From Granulicella sp. (GTDB lineage: Bacteria; Acidobacteriota; Terriglobia; Terriglobales; Acidobacteriaceae), in assembly GCA_003133205.1 (NCBI GenBank), contig PKWK01000128.1:1-49554 (forward strand): a DNA stretch of 49,554 bases, read 5' to 3'. This document shows, one piece after another, positions 1-9,847 of the stretch (its first letter is position 1; every line of letters starts with the position of its first letter). Made by a program: the position numbers and the translations under genes. Under the pieces are notes generated by a model that was given only the letters and a program-made list of their open reading frames with translations, was not told where the DNA came from and ran no database searches.

Positions 1-453
1 ATTCATCCCAGCTTTCCGTCGTTCATTCGGATTGCTTATACGTGGCTGGTAGTCGCGGGTTGCATGAGCATCTGGGCCGCCTTTGTCGATCAGCATGGCG
101 GCATCTGGGGTGCATCGCGCCATGCTCTCACTGTCGGCTTCGCGGCGACGATGGTCTTCTCTATCGGACCACGCATCCTCCCGCATTTTGCGGGCGTACA
201 AGCGATCTTCAGTAAGCGACTGATGTTCCTGAGCCTGTTGCTGTTGCAGACGGGATGCCTGCTGCGCGTCTCCTCCGAACCACTGGCCTACGAACGCTTG
301 CTCTCCTTCGCATGGAAGATCCTGCCAGTCTCCGGGATGCTGGAGTTGAGTGCCGTTCTCTTGTTTGCAGCGAACATCTCGCTGACCTTCCTGCTCGGCA
401 GTTCTGCATTCGCAGTGAACAGCCCACGCCGCCAGGTTGCGTTGGAGGGCTAG
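1..453 (+). CDS. NnrS family membrane protein, C-terminal part (5' end outside the window)
   Basis: The reading frame is open from the first base and ends at TAG 451-453, so this is the last ~150 residues of a longer protein. The segment is strongly hydrophobic, with at least three membrane spans. It carries a stretch resembling the NnrS signature (HALTVGFAATMVFSIGPRIL followed by HFAG), with histidines that could bind haem or metal. NnrS proteins are multi-span haem/copper inner-membrane proteins linked to nitric-oxide stress and denitrification. An internal ATG at 64 exists, but homologous-looking residues precede it, so it is not the start. A 6-bp-stem hairpin with loop TTTTA (459-475) follows the stop and may be a weak terminator. 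Family call is from memory of the motif; the biological role here cannot be judged from context. Confidence 0.75.
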   Translation: MHPSFPSFIRIAYTWLVVAGCMSIWAAFVDQHGGIWGASRHALTVGFAATMVFSIGPRILPHFAGVQAIFSKRLMFLSLLLLQTGCLLRVSSEPLAYERLLSFAWKILPVSGMLELSAVLLFAANISLTFLLGSSAFAVNSPRRQVALEG

Positions 454-681
454 TAGTTACATCGTTTTACGATGTGTATGTCCGAGGCGACTTCGTAAAT
501 ATTGGCGATTATCCGCACCGATTGCCACGAATGTGAATTCCAGTCGCGCCTTATTCGCGATATTCGGGCTAACCGCTAGAAAGCCTGGCACGATCGTCCC
601 ACCATAGACGCCGATCCCACTGCTGCCTCGCACAAAGAAGCGATCCAAACGACGACTAGCAGTTTCACTTCATCGTGATTG

Positions 682-3600
682 CTAATTCCCTGCCCGCTGA
701 GTCATCGTTCTTACCACGTCGACCGGACCCAGAAGGCCTGAGGGCAGCAACGGTGAGTCAGCTGCGTATGGAGTTATATCGGCGAAGGTAAATTTCGTCG
801 CGTTTGGTTGCTGATCACCAATCAGCCGGTTCACCCAGGCATTGATCACCTTGATGGTGACTTCATTCTTTCCTGGCTTCAGTGCCTTCGTAACATCCAC
901 CCGATAGGGCGCATGCCAGACTACGCCGAGAGAAATCCCATTGACCGTTACCTCGGCCAGATTCTTTACATCACCCAGATCGATCCAGAGAGTTCCGCCG
1001 GGTTTGAACCAGTCCGCTGAAGCCTGAATGGTCCTGGTATAAGTTCCGGCGCCGGAGAAGTACTTCACCCCTGCGTCCGCACTTTCGCTCCAGGACGTTA
1101 GCTGGTCGAGTGTGACGGATGCAGGTGCGCCACGATGCTCCTGGAAACTCACCTTCCATGGACCATCGACAGTCGTCAGTTTGGTCTCCACAACTTTAGG
1201 CACGGTGCGCGCGGCCATCGTTGTCGGACTGCGGAACACCACGAATACCGTACCCCACGGCTCAAGATGCAGCGGCACCGTTGTGTGTCCATTCGCGATC
1301 TTGTAAGTTACAGCTTCGGACTTGCCTGTTTCGGCATGCCACAACTCCGGGGCCTTGCCGATTACGCGAAAACTTGCATCCACCGTCTCATCGCGGTCAT
1401 TGCGGTTGTCGAGGAAGTAAACATCGCCATCGCGCAACTTGCGATGCACAAAGACTATTCGCGTATCTGCTTCTGGCTTGCTGTGGTCGAAGTCGTGAGT
1501 CACATTGAGTGTCTTCAGCGCAAATTCGGCATTCTGTCCTGCGTATACCTTGCCCTTTCCTACGGTTTGCACACCGGATCCGTTGCCGAACAGCTCATCA
1601 TTCAACTTGCTGAACTCAGCCTGATCATCGGCCAGACTCGGCGTGTCTGTTGGCTTCTGCCCGGCCACCATTGCACCTTGCTCAACGAGGTTGTGAATGG
1701 CGCGTAGCACGGGCAACGACATGTGTTTGCTGTACGGATCCAGGACCAGCACCCGGTAGCGCATGCCGCTCGGCGTCGCGATCTCGCCGTTGGCGACGTT
1801 CAACTGATAAATCAAGCCATCGGCGTTGATGTAGTCGAATCCGTACCCAGCGGGAATATCCGGAGCCTTATCCGCAAAGATTGCCGTGATGTTCGAGTCT
1901 TCGCCGTAGAAATAGAGTACGTCCGCAGCGAAGCGCCCCTGCTGCAGCATGTAGCTGCTGCGCGCCAGATAGTCGACCCATGGACGTGCTTCTTCCGCCC
2001 AGGTTTCGTTCCGATTGAACCACTGACCATACGGCCCAAGGGTCAGCCCCGGTGCTTTGTCTACCAACGGCTGGTGAGCAGACTCATGGATGACGAAGCG
2101 GTTGATGCCGTTCACCAGTTCCTGATCAGCCGTTGGCTTAAGCGTCACCGGCGACCACGCCCACGCGCTGTTTATTCTTGCGGTCATCGACTCCGCGGCC
2201 GCCAGATTCTGACCGTAGATATGGGCAACCGACGCGGATTCGCGATCATCCGCGTTGTAACCGTACATCTCCTTGTTGACGCCGGGCGCCTGTACCCACA
2301 TCGCACTCATGGGGATGTCGTCGAGCTTCTTTACCTCCATGCCATCGGCAATAAACGCGCGGCCTCCCTCGTGCGACTCGCCGTAGTGGCCCATCCCGCG
2401 CGCCTTCAGCGTGGCTTCCAACTGACCGTAGTGCTCATCCGCGGTGAGATCCGCAATCGTCTTGCGCAGGTCCCAGAGAAACTGGTCGCTGGCCTTTGCG
2501 CTCTCAACAACGTGACCAGCCAACACCGGCAGCCACGGATGCGGATCGTAGCCGCGCAGCCGGGTGAAATCGGCGATCATGCTGTCGGTCCAGTTCTGTG
2601 CACCCGCCTCCCAACTGTCGCTGATCACATACCGGATGCCGCGCTTGCCCATGAAGTCCGCACCAACCGTTTCCTTGTAACTGTCCAGGTAACGATCCAT
2701 GTAGTTCTTCACGTAGTGTGCGTTCAGTTTGTCCACCTCAAGTCCCGTGGCCTCCTTCGTCGCTGGATGATTCGTAATGCCCAGTAGCGAATAACCGATT
2801 CTGAGCACGATCCACGTACCGGCTGGTGGCGTCCAGTCGAGCGTTCCGTCAGCGTGGAGCTTGCTTGTCAGGTCGATCACATCGCCCTTCTGGATCGCGT
2901 CCGATGAGGCCACATCGGGCGTGGCGAAGCCGTAGAGATCCGGCGTTTGGTTGAATGCGGCCTTCTCCTCGAAACGGTTCACGCGTGCGTCGGCATGCAG
3001 CACAAGCTCCGCGAGAGCAATGTCAGCCGGAGGCCTTGGAGTCGAACTGTCCGAGGCTCTCGGCGGCAGTGTCTTGAATGTCATCCGAACGTACTTCGCC
3101 GTGACCGGTGCAAACGAGATGGTGTGCTCCGTTGACCCACCCTTCGGGACAAGAGCGACGACATGGAAACTGACACCATCGTCGCTGGCTTCCAATGCTT
3201 CACTTGGCTCGGGACTTCCTCCTCGAGCAAAATAGTCGTCGTTCGGACCGCTCGGGCGGCGCACAATCGTTAGCGCACAAATCCTCTGCGGCCGGGGAAA
3301 TTCATATTGAATCCACGCCTTCTCCCCTGACGAGGCGGCCTTCGGCAGAGCAGTCGTGGCAACCAGGTCGCCATCGGCCAGCAGCGCCGTGTCAATTGTG
3401 CCGCTGCTCCAGGTGATCTTCGGTTGCGGCGTAATGCTGCCTGCCGGCATGCGATATGCAACGACAGAGCTGTCGGCATAGAACTGCGGCTCGGTGAATG
3501 CGTTGTTTGTGATAGGCAGATTCTGGAATGGCCCGGTGTTCGATGGTGGATGAGCCAGCGTCCCGATGAAAGGCTTGCCGCCCTGCACCACAGTTTCGCT

Positions 3601-4083
3601 CCACACGTATTTCTTCATCGCTTCCGGCCCCGGCACCCACGGACCGCCGCTCTCGCTCCAGCCAGGCGAGCCTGCAATGGCCTCTTCCATCCCCAGGTGG
3701 TCGGCCAGAACGGTCGCGTATTTGAACGCATCTTTCCATTCCGGCGTCATGTACGCCAGTCGTTTGTCGACCACCTGCGGGGTCGCCAGGGCAGCGTCGA
3801 AGTTCTGGAATCCGCCGATGCCAACCCGGTGCATCCATTCCAGGTCGAGCTTGATCCCTTCTTTGCTGATGTTTCCGTTCATCCAGTGCCACCACACCAG
3901 CGGGCGCGCACTTTGCGGCGGATTCACGAAGCCGCTCTTCAGTGAATCTCCGGAGCTATGGGCCGGCGCCGCCGAGGTCTGCGCCAATGCCGGTCGTCCA
4001 AACAAGGTGAGCACGATGATGCCAGCTGTTATCGGGATTCTGCCCATACATACGGAGCGGCGAGTCGTATTCGTCATTCTCAT
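682..4083 (-). CDS. GH106-type alpha-L-rhamnosidase, secreted
   Basis: Large glycoside hydrolase (1133 aa from the chosen start) with the N-terminal signature of GH106: PLVWWHWMNGNISKEGI followed by a DLEWMHRVGIGGFQ stretch, and then a GSPGWSESGGPWV block. GH106 enzymes are inverting alpha-L-rhamnosidases acting on pectic and other rhamnose-containing glycans. A beta-sandwich, discoidin-like segment lies in the middle, and a galactose-binding-like module (LWIDLGDVKNLAEVTVNG) at the C-terminus. The frame is open further upstream to 4206, but ATG 4083 has a good AAAAGGA ribosome site 8 nt before it and is followed by a basic n-region, a hydrophobic core and an AxA cleavage site (GRPALAQ), so export is expected. 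It is read leftwards, convergent with the NnrS gene and 213 nt from the next glycosidase. Catalytic glutamates were not assigned. Confidence 0.88.
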   Translation of the reverse strand: MRMTNTTRRSVCMGRIPITAGIIVLTLFGRPALAQTSAAPAHSSGDSLKSGFVNPPQSARPLVWWHWMNGNISKEGIKLDLEWMHRVGIGGFQNFDAALATPQVVDKRLAYMTPEWKDAFKYATVLADHLGMEEAIAGSPGWSESGGPWVPGPEAMKKYVWSETVVQGGKPFIGTLAHPPSNTGPFQNLPITNNAFTEPQFYADSSVVAYRMPAGSITPQPKITWSSGTIDTALLADGDLVATTALPKAASSGEKAWIQYEFPRPQRICALTIVRRPSGPNDDYFARGGSPEPSEALEASDDGVSFHVVALVPKGGSTEHTISFAPVTAKYVRMTFKTLPPRASDSSTPRPPADIALAELVLHADARVNRFEEKAAFNQTPDLYGFATPDVASSDAIQKGDVIDLTSKLHADGTLDWTPPAGTWIVLRIGYSLLGITNHPATKEATGLEVDKLNAHYVKNYMDRYLDSYKETVGADFMGKRGIRYVISDSWEAGAQNWTDSMIADFTRLRGYDPHPWLPVLAGHVVESAKASDQFLWDLRKTIADLTADEHYGQLEATLKARGMGHYGESHEGGRAFIADGMEVKKLDDIPMSAMWVQAPGVNKEMYGYNADDRESASVAHIYGQNLAAAESMTARINSAWAWSPVTLKPTADQELVNGINRFVIHESAHQPLVDKAPGLTLGPYGQWFNRNETWAEEARPWVDYLARSSYMLQQGRFAADVLYFYGEDSNITAIFADKAPDIPAGYGFDYINADGLIYQLNVANGEIATPSGMRYRVLVLDPYSKHMSLPVLRAIHNLVEQGAMVAGQKPTDTPSLADDQAEFSKLNDELFGNGSGVQTVGKGKVYAGQNAEFALKTLNVTHDFDHSKPEADTRIVFVHRKLRDGDVYFLDNRNDRDETVDASFRVIGKAPELWHAETGKSEAVTYKIANGHTTVPLHLEPWGTVFVVFRSPTTMAARTVPKVVETKLTTVDGPWKVSFQEHRGAPASVTLDQLTSWSESADAGVKYFSGAGTYTRTIQASADWFKPGGTLWIDLGDVKNLAEVTVNGISLGVVWHAPYRVDVTKALKPGKNEVTIKVINAWVNRLIGDQQPNATKFTFADITPYAADSPLLPSGLLGPVDVVRTMTQRAGN

Positions 4084-4135
4084 TTGCAATTTCCTTTTCA
4101 GCACGCTTCTGCCTTTGCTTTTGTGACCAAGACGC

Positions 4136-4165
4136 AATATACGCTGGCACGACATAGCAATTGAA
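4136..4165 (-). promoter_or_regulatory. Possible sigma-70 promoter of the GH106 gene
   Basis: Read on the minus strand, a -35-like TTCAAT (4165-4160) and a -10-like TATATT (4141-4136) are separated by 18 bp, about 50 bp upstream of the chosen ATG at 4083. The -10 matches the consensus well and the -35 only partly. Inferred from sequence alone. Confidence 0.35.
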
Positions 4166-4296
4166 TAGCAGCCACAAAATTCCCTGAACCCCGATTTGGA
4201 ACTCACACGGAGAGGGGAATGGGGATCACATCACTGCGTCCGGCATGTGCCGATGCCAATCGATGACTGGCTTGACGTGCCATTGCGGCCAGCGGG

Positions 4297-6852
4297 CTAT
4301 TTCCTGGTCTCGCGCGCCTGGCTCGGCACAATCTCCACGTAGTCCAACGGAGCTTTCTCCGCGCTGTCTGGCCATCCCGTCACGCGCACGATGTCGCCGT
4401 GGTGTATTGCGACACGGCGCAGCACGCGCCGGGTTGACGTGTGGCCGTTGAGTTTGTCGCTAGGCAGCGTGTCCCCGGCGGCCCAGCGATCTACTTCATT
4501 GCCGGCGATCGACAATATAAATCGTGACTGGCCATTCGGAAGATCAAAATACTGCGCGGCTACGTCGTACCAACCGTCGGGTTTGTCCCAGGTGGTCTGG
4601 GCCGAGCACTGCTGTGCCGCGCAGATCACGGCCCTTCCTCCCGATCCGGTCTCCCACGGCGTGACATCGACAGGGGTATAGCCATCCAGCTTCATCGACT
4701 CCGCTTCAATACGCCCTGGATAATGGCCGACGCGGTCTTTCGCATCGGGAATGCCCGACATCTTCGTGAACCACTGAGTCACTGCGTCGCGCCAAACAAT
4801 CGCGTGTCCGGATTGAAACTGCAGACGCTTGAGCACCTCGGCGTAGATTGCGTCGGGGACCTTGCCGCGAAGCTCCTCCCACGCGGGCGCCTGCGCGGCT
4901 GCGGCCTCGGCACCCCAGTAGTGCGTGTTGTCGATGTGCTGCATCACGGTCTCGCCCGAGTGCAGGCGATAGGTGTAAGGCACATGGTGCATGAATAACA
5001 GAAGATCGTCCGGGCAAGTGGCGAGTGATTCATACTTCGCGGCGAGCGGCGCGGGATACTGACCGATGTAGCCTGTACCGGTTGCGATGGTGCGATCCAT
5101 GCCCACGCCGCCGTGGTCGGCGCGAATCCATTGTCCCCAGCCATTGCCTTCTGCGGACTCGATCCCGGGGCCGAAGTGGACGTGGATAATATCCGTCAGC
5201 GTGCCCAGGCCAAGCGGTCCCGTATAGCTCTCATAAATGTGCCACGAATCCAGTTCCAGTTTGTTGACCACTGCACGTACGGCAGCGTCATTACCGAAGC
5301 TGAGGCGCGTCCATTCATCGCTGATTGCCGCCGCGCTTAGATTCGGGTCCCATGCAAGTCTTCCGAACCCGTACAGGTTGGCAAGCGCGAGCGGATTGCC
5401 GAGCCAGCCATCGGTGCCCACATTAGCTACGCCGACGAACCCTCCCGCGGTGTGATGTTCGGGCGGAGAGCTACGGCCACTAACGATTTGCTTCACCGGC
5501 AGAGGAGACGCCGTGAGGGAGGCGCGCATGTCCGTATCCAGCGCTTCCTTCCACATTGGGACCAGATAGACGAGGTGCCGCTGCTGTCCTGTGTACTCCT
5601 GCGTGATCTGAAGTTCGATCGCTTCGTTGGTATGAGGAAGCGCAGCAAAGAGTGGGCTGACGGGTTCGCGCACCTGGAAGTCGATAGGTCCGTGCTTAAT
5701 CTGCACGATCACGTTGTCGTCGAAATTGCCGTCGAGCGTGTGGAAGTTATCGTAGCCCGCGCGGGCACGGTCCGCCTTCAAATCGTGCCAGTCGAGGTGA
5801 TTGTTGTAGACGAATCCGCGATAGAGGACCACGCCGCCATGTGGCCGCAGAGAGCGCGCCACTACGTTGGCGGCGTCGGCGGGTGTGCGGCCATACTGCG
5901 ATGGGCCGGGGCGGCCCTCGGAGTCAGCCTTGATGAGAACGCCGCCGAAGTCCGGAATTGCACGGTAGACTTCGTCCACCTTGCTTTTCCACCAAGCAGC
6001 GACCTCCGGATCGAGTGGATCGAAGGTTTTCAGGCCACCGAGGACCTGGGGGCTGCTCATATCAACGGACAGCGACAGTCGCACACCGTACGCGCGAAAT
6101 GCATCGGCGATGCGGGCGAGGTCCGTGAGGCTTTCAGGCTTCAGGAGGTCTATGTTGGCGTTAACATTATTGATGGTGCAGCCATTGATGCCAATGGAAC
6201 TCAACAAGCGCGCATACGCCGCCGCACGGGACAGGTCTGCGCGAACCTTGCCGTCTGCGAAGAAGATCGATGGACCTGCGTAGCCTCGCTCGATCGAGCC
6301 ATCGGGATTGTCCCATTCGTTCGTCCATCGAATAGAGTCTGCGGGGCCCGATGACTCGTTGAGCGTGGCCAGCGAATGCTCTTCAGCGATCCAACGGAGC
6401 AGCGCAAATACTCCATACAACACGCCGCGCTCGTCACCACCTTCGACGACGAGTATGCCGCCGACGCGAGAAAACCGGTATGCGTCGGCCGCGAGCGGTT
6501 TCCCGTTGCCTGATGCGGGGCGCCACGCATTGATTTCGGTCTGCGTTCCAATCACGACAGCACGTTTCAATCCGCCGTCCGCACCAATCACGACGCGAGG
6601 CTCACGCTGCAACATGCCGCGCCAGCCTAATGCCAGTTCGTGGGATGCGGAGTCTTCGAGCGTGCTGCGTCCAAGCGCTACGACAGTATCCGGGACGCCG
6701 TCTGGAAACACAGCGGCGGAATTCACGGGGCGGTACGCGAGCCATGCGGGCTCACCTGCGCCTAAGGAATCCTGCGCTGCGGCGAAGGCAGTCGCGAGCA
6801 GGGGCAGCAACAGCGCTGCAAGCCTCGCTGCCCTCCTGCTGCAACAACTCAC
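4297..6852 (-). CDS. aguA: GH67 alpha-glucuronidase
   Basis: Exported alpha-glucuronidase of 851 aa. It removes (4-O-methyl-)glucuronic acid from the non-reducing end of xylo-oligosaccharides. The GH67 catalytic core is intact: general acid E312 in KADSEGRPGPSQYGR, and the base pair D391 (HGPIDFQVREP) and E419 (ELQITQEYTGQ), equivalent to the Glu and Asp/Glu trio of characterised GH67 enzymes. Residues 1-27 form a signal peptide ending AFAAAQ. The start is a GTG at 6852 that overlaps the stop of the GH3 gene (GTGA) and is preceded by a strong AAGGAG 7 nt upstream, so the two genes are translationally coupled. A C-terminal beta-rich extension (about 690-840) may bind carbohydrate. The GH3 xylosidase partner supports a glucuronoxylan role. 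Confidence 0.95.
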   Translation of the reverse strand: MSCCSRRAARLAALLLPLLATAFAAAQDSLGAGEPAWLAYRPVNSAAVFPDGVPDTVVALGRSTLEDSASHELALGWRGMLQREPRVVIGADGGLKRAVVIGTQTEINAWRPASGNGKPLAADAYRFSRVGGILVVEGGDERGVLYGVFALLRWIAEEHSLATLNESSGPADSIRWTNEWDNPDGSIERGYAGPSIFFADGKVRADLSRAAAYARLLSSIGINGCTINNVNANIDLLKPESLTDLARIADAFRAYGVRLSLSVDMSSPQVLGGLKTFDPLDPEVAAWWKSKVDEVYRAIPDFGGVLIKADSEGRPGPSQYGRTPADAANVVARSLRPHGGVVLYRGFVYNNHLDWHDLKADRARAGYDNFHTLDGNFDDNVIVQIKHGPIDFQVREPVSPLFAALPHTNEAIELQITQEYTGQQRHLVYLVPMWKEALDTDMRASLTASPLPVKQIVSGRSSPPEHHTAGGFVGVANVGTDGWLGNPLALANLYGFGRLAWDPNLSAAAISDEWTRLSFGNDAAVRAVVNKLELDSWHIYESYTGPLGLGTLTDIIHVHFGPGIESAEGNGWGQWIRADHGGVGMDRTIATGTGYIGQYPAPLAAKYESLATCPDDLLLFMHHVPYTYRLHSGETVMQHIDNTHYWGAEAAAAQAPAWEELRGKVPDAIYAEVLKRLQFQSGHAIVWRDAVTQWFTKMSGIPDAKDRVGHYPGRIEAESMKLDGYTPVDVTPWETGSGGRAVICAAQQCSAQTTWDKPDGWYDVAAQYFDLPNGQSRFILSIAGNEVDRWAAGDTLPSDKLNGHTSTRRVLRRVAIHHGDIVRVTGWPDSAEKAPLDYVEIVPSQARETRK

Positions 6853-9545
6853 CGTGGCAGCTCCTTGTCACCGCGAATGCTGAAGGAGCCAGCGATGGAT
6901 TGACCCGAACTCTCGGCAGGCTGTGAGCCGCCGAGATGCACGGTGTAGTCGCCCGCGCGCACGGCTCGGACACCGTTTGCATCGACGGTGCTCAAAGCAC
7001 GCGCATCCACCATGAAGCGGACATGCTGCTTGGCGTGAGGCGCGAGCGTAGTGCGCTCGAAGCCAACGAGCGCGAGTTGCGGCGACGTGGGTGCGGCAGG
7101 TGGCGTGAGATAGAGTTCGCTCACGGCATCCCCGGCCGGTCCCGCGATATTCTCGACATCCGCCTCGACGACTAAAGGTGACCCGGCGTCGAGCGTCTTG
7201 GTCGAGAGCTTGAGGTTGGTCCATTTGAACTTTGAGTAGCTGAGTCCGGAGCCAAAACCCCAGAGCGGAGTGCCATGGAAGTAGCGATACGTGCGATTGC
7301 TCATTGAGTAATCGCCGAATGCGGGCAGATCTTTGGTGCCTGCATAGAAGGTCACCGGGAGCCTTCCGGCCGGGTTGATTCCCCCGGTCAACACATCCGC
7401 AATCGCAGTTCCCGCTTCCTCGCCGGGATACCATGCTTCCACAATCGCGTTAGCGTGTTGCTTCGCCCAATCGACTGCGAGCGCACTGCCGTTCATCAGC
7501 ACAACGACCAGGGGCTTGCCCGTGGCCGCAAGGGCTTCCAGCATCTTTTCTTGAACGGCAGGCAACTCGATACTGGTGCGATCGCCTCCATCGAAGCCCT
7601 CAACATGCACCGGCATCTCTTCCCCTTCGAGTTCGGGAGACAGCCCTACGAATGCCAGGACCACATCTGCCTGCTTCGCTGCGGTTACGGCGGCCTCGCG
7701 CTCCGCGTCGATGGAAGGCTTCCAGTCAAGCGTGATCCCTGCGCCGAAAAGTCGAGCCTTGTGAGTGTACTCAATGCGAATCGCGTGCGGCTTGGTGTCT
7801 GCAAAGTGGAGCGTGAAGGGCTTCAAACCGCTCGGCCGATACTCGCTTTCAGCCACTGGCTGATCCGTGAGTGGTTTGTCATCGAAGAAAAGCCTGACTC
7901 CTTCTGCGTCGCCGCAGGGATAACAGTGTGCCAGCGTGAAGCTGAATTGATAGTCTCCCGCAACGGGCACTTCGATCATGCCGGTCCAGCGCACGCCAAA
8001 GTGTGACGCGTCCACAGTCTTGTCAGGCGAGGCCGAGTTCCAATCGAACTCAACTTGCTCGTCCACTCGAGTCATCGCAGGTGCACCTTGAAAATCCACG
8101 TTGTCGAAGTACTCGCCCTTCAAGCCGAAACGAGCGTCCCCCGTGGACGGGTGCAGTGCCGTCCGCGGAACGGGAAGCGACAGCTCGCTCACATAGGGCG
8201 AGCCTTGCGCGTACTTCACCTTCGCAGCACCGAACATCGTCTCGATGCCAGCAAGCGGCAGCACCGGTCTGGATGGAACTGCGTTGTAGTTACCCTCAAT
8301 TGCAGCCAGGCTAGCAGCGTTTGGGCCGATCACAGCGACCGTAGCCGTCTTCTTCAGCGGGAGCACGCCATCGTTCTTGAGCAGCACCATCGACTTGCCG
8401 GCAACGTCCAGCGCCAGTTTGCGATGCTCCTGCGAGTCGTTCGCAGAGAAAGGAATCTGCGCGTACTTCACCTTCGCTGAATCATCGAAGAGGCCGAGCT
8501 CAAAACGCGCGGTAAACAGGCGCTTCACAGAGACATCCAACTCCTTCTCGGTGATCAAGCCATCATGAACCGCTTTTACGAGGGCAGCATATTCCTTGCC
8601 GCAACTTGTGTCGGTGCCGGCACGAACGCCGGCCACGGCAGCGTGTTCCAGGTCCGGAGAAAACTTGTGTCCCGCAGAGATGTCCGTAATGGCCGCACAG
8701 TCCGATGTGACGTAGCCATTGAAGCCCCAGGATTTCCGTAACGTGTCCTGCAGCAGCATCGCATTGGCGCAGGCGGGTGCCCCGTCAACAGAGTTGTAGG
8801 CGCACATCACGCTGCCTGCTTTGGCCTCAGCGACCGTCGCGCGGAAGGCAGGCAAATACGTATCCTCAAGGTCGTGCGGCGACGCATCGACGTTTGCGGT
8901 GTGACGGGTGCTTTCAGGACCCGAGTGGACCGCGAAGTGTTTTGGAGTCGCTATGACCTTGTAGTAGGAGGGATCATCGCCCTGCATTCCTTCCACGAAA
9001 GCGACGCCCAAACGGCTGGTGAGAAATGGATCTTCACCGTATGTTTCCTGGCCGCGTCCCCAGCGAGGATCGCGAAAGATGTTGATATTGGGCGACCAGA
9101 AGTCGAGCCCGTAATAGATGCTGTGGACACCTTTACGCAGCGCTTCGCTATTTTTCGCGCGAGCCTCGGTGCTGATGGTCGTAGCAACCTGGCGCATGAG
9201 AGGAATGTCCCAAGTCGCAGCGAGACCAATCGCCTGGGGGAAGACGGTCGCATAGCCCGAACGAGCGACTCCATGCAGACCTTCGCTCCACCAGTCGTAT
9301 TCGGGCACGTCCAGCCGTGGAATGGCGACCGAATGATTCTGCATCTGGGAGACCTTCTCTTCCAGGGTCATCTTGCCGACCAGTGCGTCAACCCGGCGCT
9401 CGGTATCCGGCGTGGGAACATGAGCAGGAATCTGCGCAGTAAGAGTCAAAGTGAGCACTGCTGTGACGCCCAAGGAAAATAGGTACCGGGTGACTGGACG
9501 ACTCCATCGCGAAGTGGTTCGAGCAATTTGTGGGTATGTTCTCAT
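6849..9545 (-). CDS. GH3 beta-xylosidase/beta-glucosidase with PA14 insert
   Basis: 898-aa exported GH3 enzyme. N-terminal signal segment (about 15-40), GH3 N domain with the nucleophile D282 in GYVTSDCAAI and the substrate-site KHFAVHSG motif (202-209), GH3 C domain, a PA14-like insertion (about 455-590, GLKGEYFDNVDFQG start) and a C-terminal fibronectin-III-like domain. The sequence type (WWSEGLHGVARSG near the N-terminus) is that of GH3 enzymes that often act on xylo-oligosaccharides, so beta-xylosidase is the preferred call; beta-glucosidase or arabinofuranosidase cannot be excluded. It is first in a two-gene unit with the GH67 gene and divergent from the ROK regulator at 9848. Its start has only a weak ribosome site (GTGAAG). 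Confidence 0.92.
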   Translation of the reverse strand: MRTYPQIARTTSRWSRPVTRYLFSLGVTAVLTLTLTAQIPAHVPTPDTERRVDALVGKMTLEEKVSQMQNHSVAIPRLDVPEYDWWSEGLHGVARSGYATVFPQAIGLAATWDIPLMRQVATTISTEARAKNSEALRKGVHSIYYGLDFWSPNINIFRDPRWGRGQETYGEDPFLTSRLGVAFVEGMQGDDPSYYKVIATPKHFAVHSGPESTRHTANVDASPHDLEDTYLPAFRATVAEAKAGSVMCAYNSVDGAPACANAMLLQDTLRKSWGFNGYVTSDCAAITDISAGHKFSPDLEHAAVAGVRAGTDTSCGKEYAALVKAVHDGLITEKELDVSVKRLFTARFELGLFDDSAKVKYAQIPFSANDSQEHRKLALDVAGKSMVLLKNDGVLPLKKTATVAVIGPNAASLAAIEGNYNAVPSRPVLPLAGIETMFGAAKVKYAQGSPYVSELSLPVPRTALHPSTGDARFGLKGEYFDNVDFQGAPAMTRVDEQVEFDWNSASPDKTVDASHFGVRWTGMIEVPVAGDYQFSFTLAHCYPCGDAEGVRLFFDDKPLTDQPVAESEYRPSGLKPFTLHFADTKPHAIRIEYTHKARLFGAGITLDWKPSIDAEREAAVTAAKQADVVLAFVGLSPELEGEEMPVHVEGFDGGDRTSIELPAVQEKMLEALAATGKPLVVVLMNGSALAVDWAKQHANAIVEAWYPGEEAGTAIADVLTGGINPAGRLPVTFYAGTKDLPAFGDYSMSNRTYRYFHGTPLWGFGSGLSYSKFKWTNLKLSTKTLDAGSPLVVEADVENIAGPAGDAVSELYLTPPAAPTSPQLALVGFERTTLAPHAKQHVRFMVDARALSTVDANGVRAVRAGDYTVHLGGSQPAESSGQSIAGSFSIRGDKELPR

Positions 9546-9765
9546 TCGGTCTTCACTTTGTTCGAGATTTCGAAGAAACCCAATTTAGCGTGCCTACAGG
9601 GACAAATGCAAATGCCGGAGGACGAGCTTGGCGTTGCAGGCTCTCGCACCCGTCTCCCAGGCTCGATCGCAATCAATTCGCGGTGCTTTCTGTGCATGTG
9701 CGCAACAGCATGGTCGGGAATAGCTCGACGGGCAACGAGGTGCGTAATATAGTTGTGCACGCAAA

Positions 9766-9785
9766 CCAAATATAGACTAATTTGG
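9766..9785. promoter_or_regulatory. Inverted repeat CCAAAT-N8-ATTTGG between GH3 and the ROK gene
   Basis: A perfect 6-bp inverted repeat with an 8-bp spacer lies in the 302-bp divergent region between the GH3 start (9545) and the ROK start (9848). The spacer contains TATAGA, a possible -10 for the ROK gene. Its size, AT content and symmetry fit an operator for a ROK/XylR-type dimer. The rest of the region (9546-9847) shows no gene. Binding is inferred, not shown. Confidence 0.45.
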
Positions 9786-9847
9786 AATACGCGCGCGTCA
9801 TTCTTGACTTGCTGGAATGCTTTGCGGGTTGAACTGAGCGCGGTATA

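Noticed and set aside
457..648. 63-aa minus-strand frame between NnrS and GH106
   Set aside because: No ribosome site, no recognisable motif, and it lies in the gap downstream of two convergent genes.
1723..2787. 354-aa plus-strand open frame
   Set aside because: Antisense to the well-supported GH106 gene; Arg/His/Val-rich composition typical of a GC-rich shadow frame, no family resemblance.
4144..4157. Sigma-54-like TGGCAC followed by AGC
   Set aside because: The distance between GG and GC is one base short of the required spacing, and it points towards a gene end rather than a start.
5452..6354. 300-aa plus-strand open frame
   Set aside because: Antisense to the GH67 catalytic core; shadow frame.
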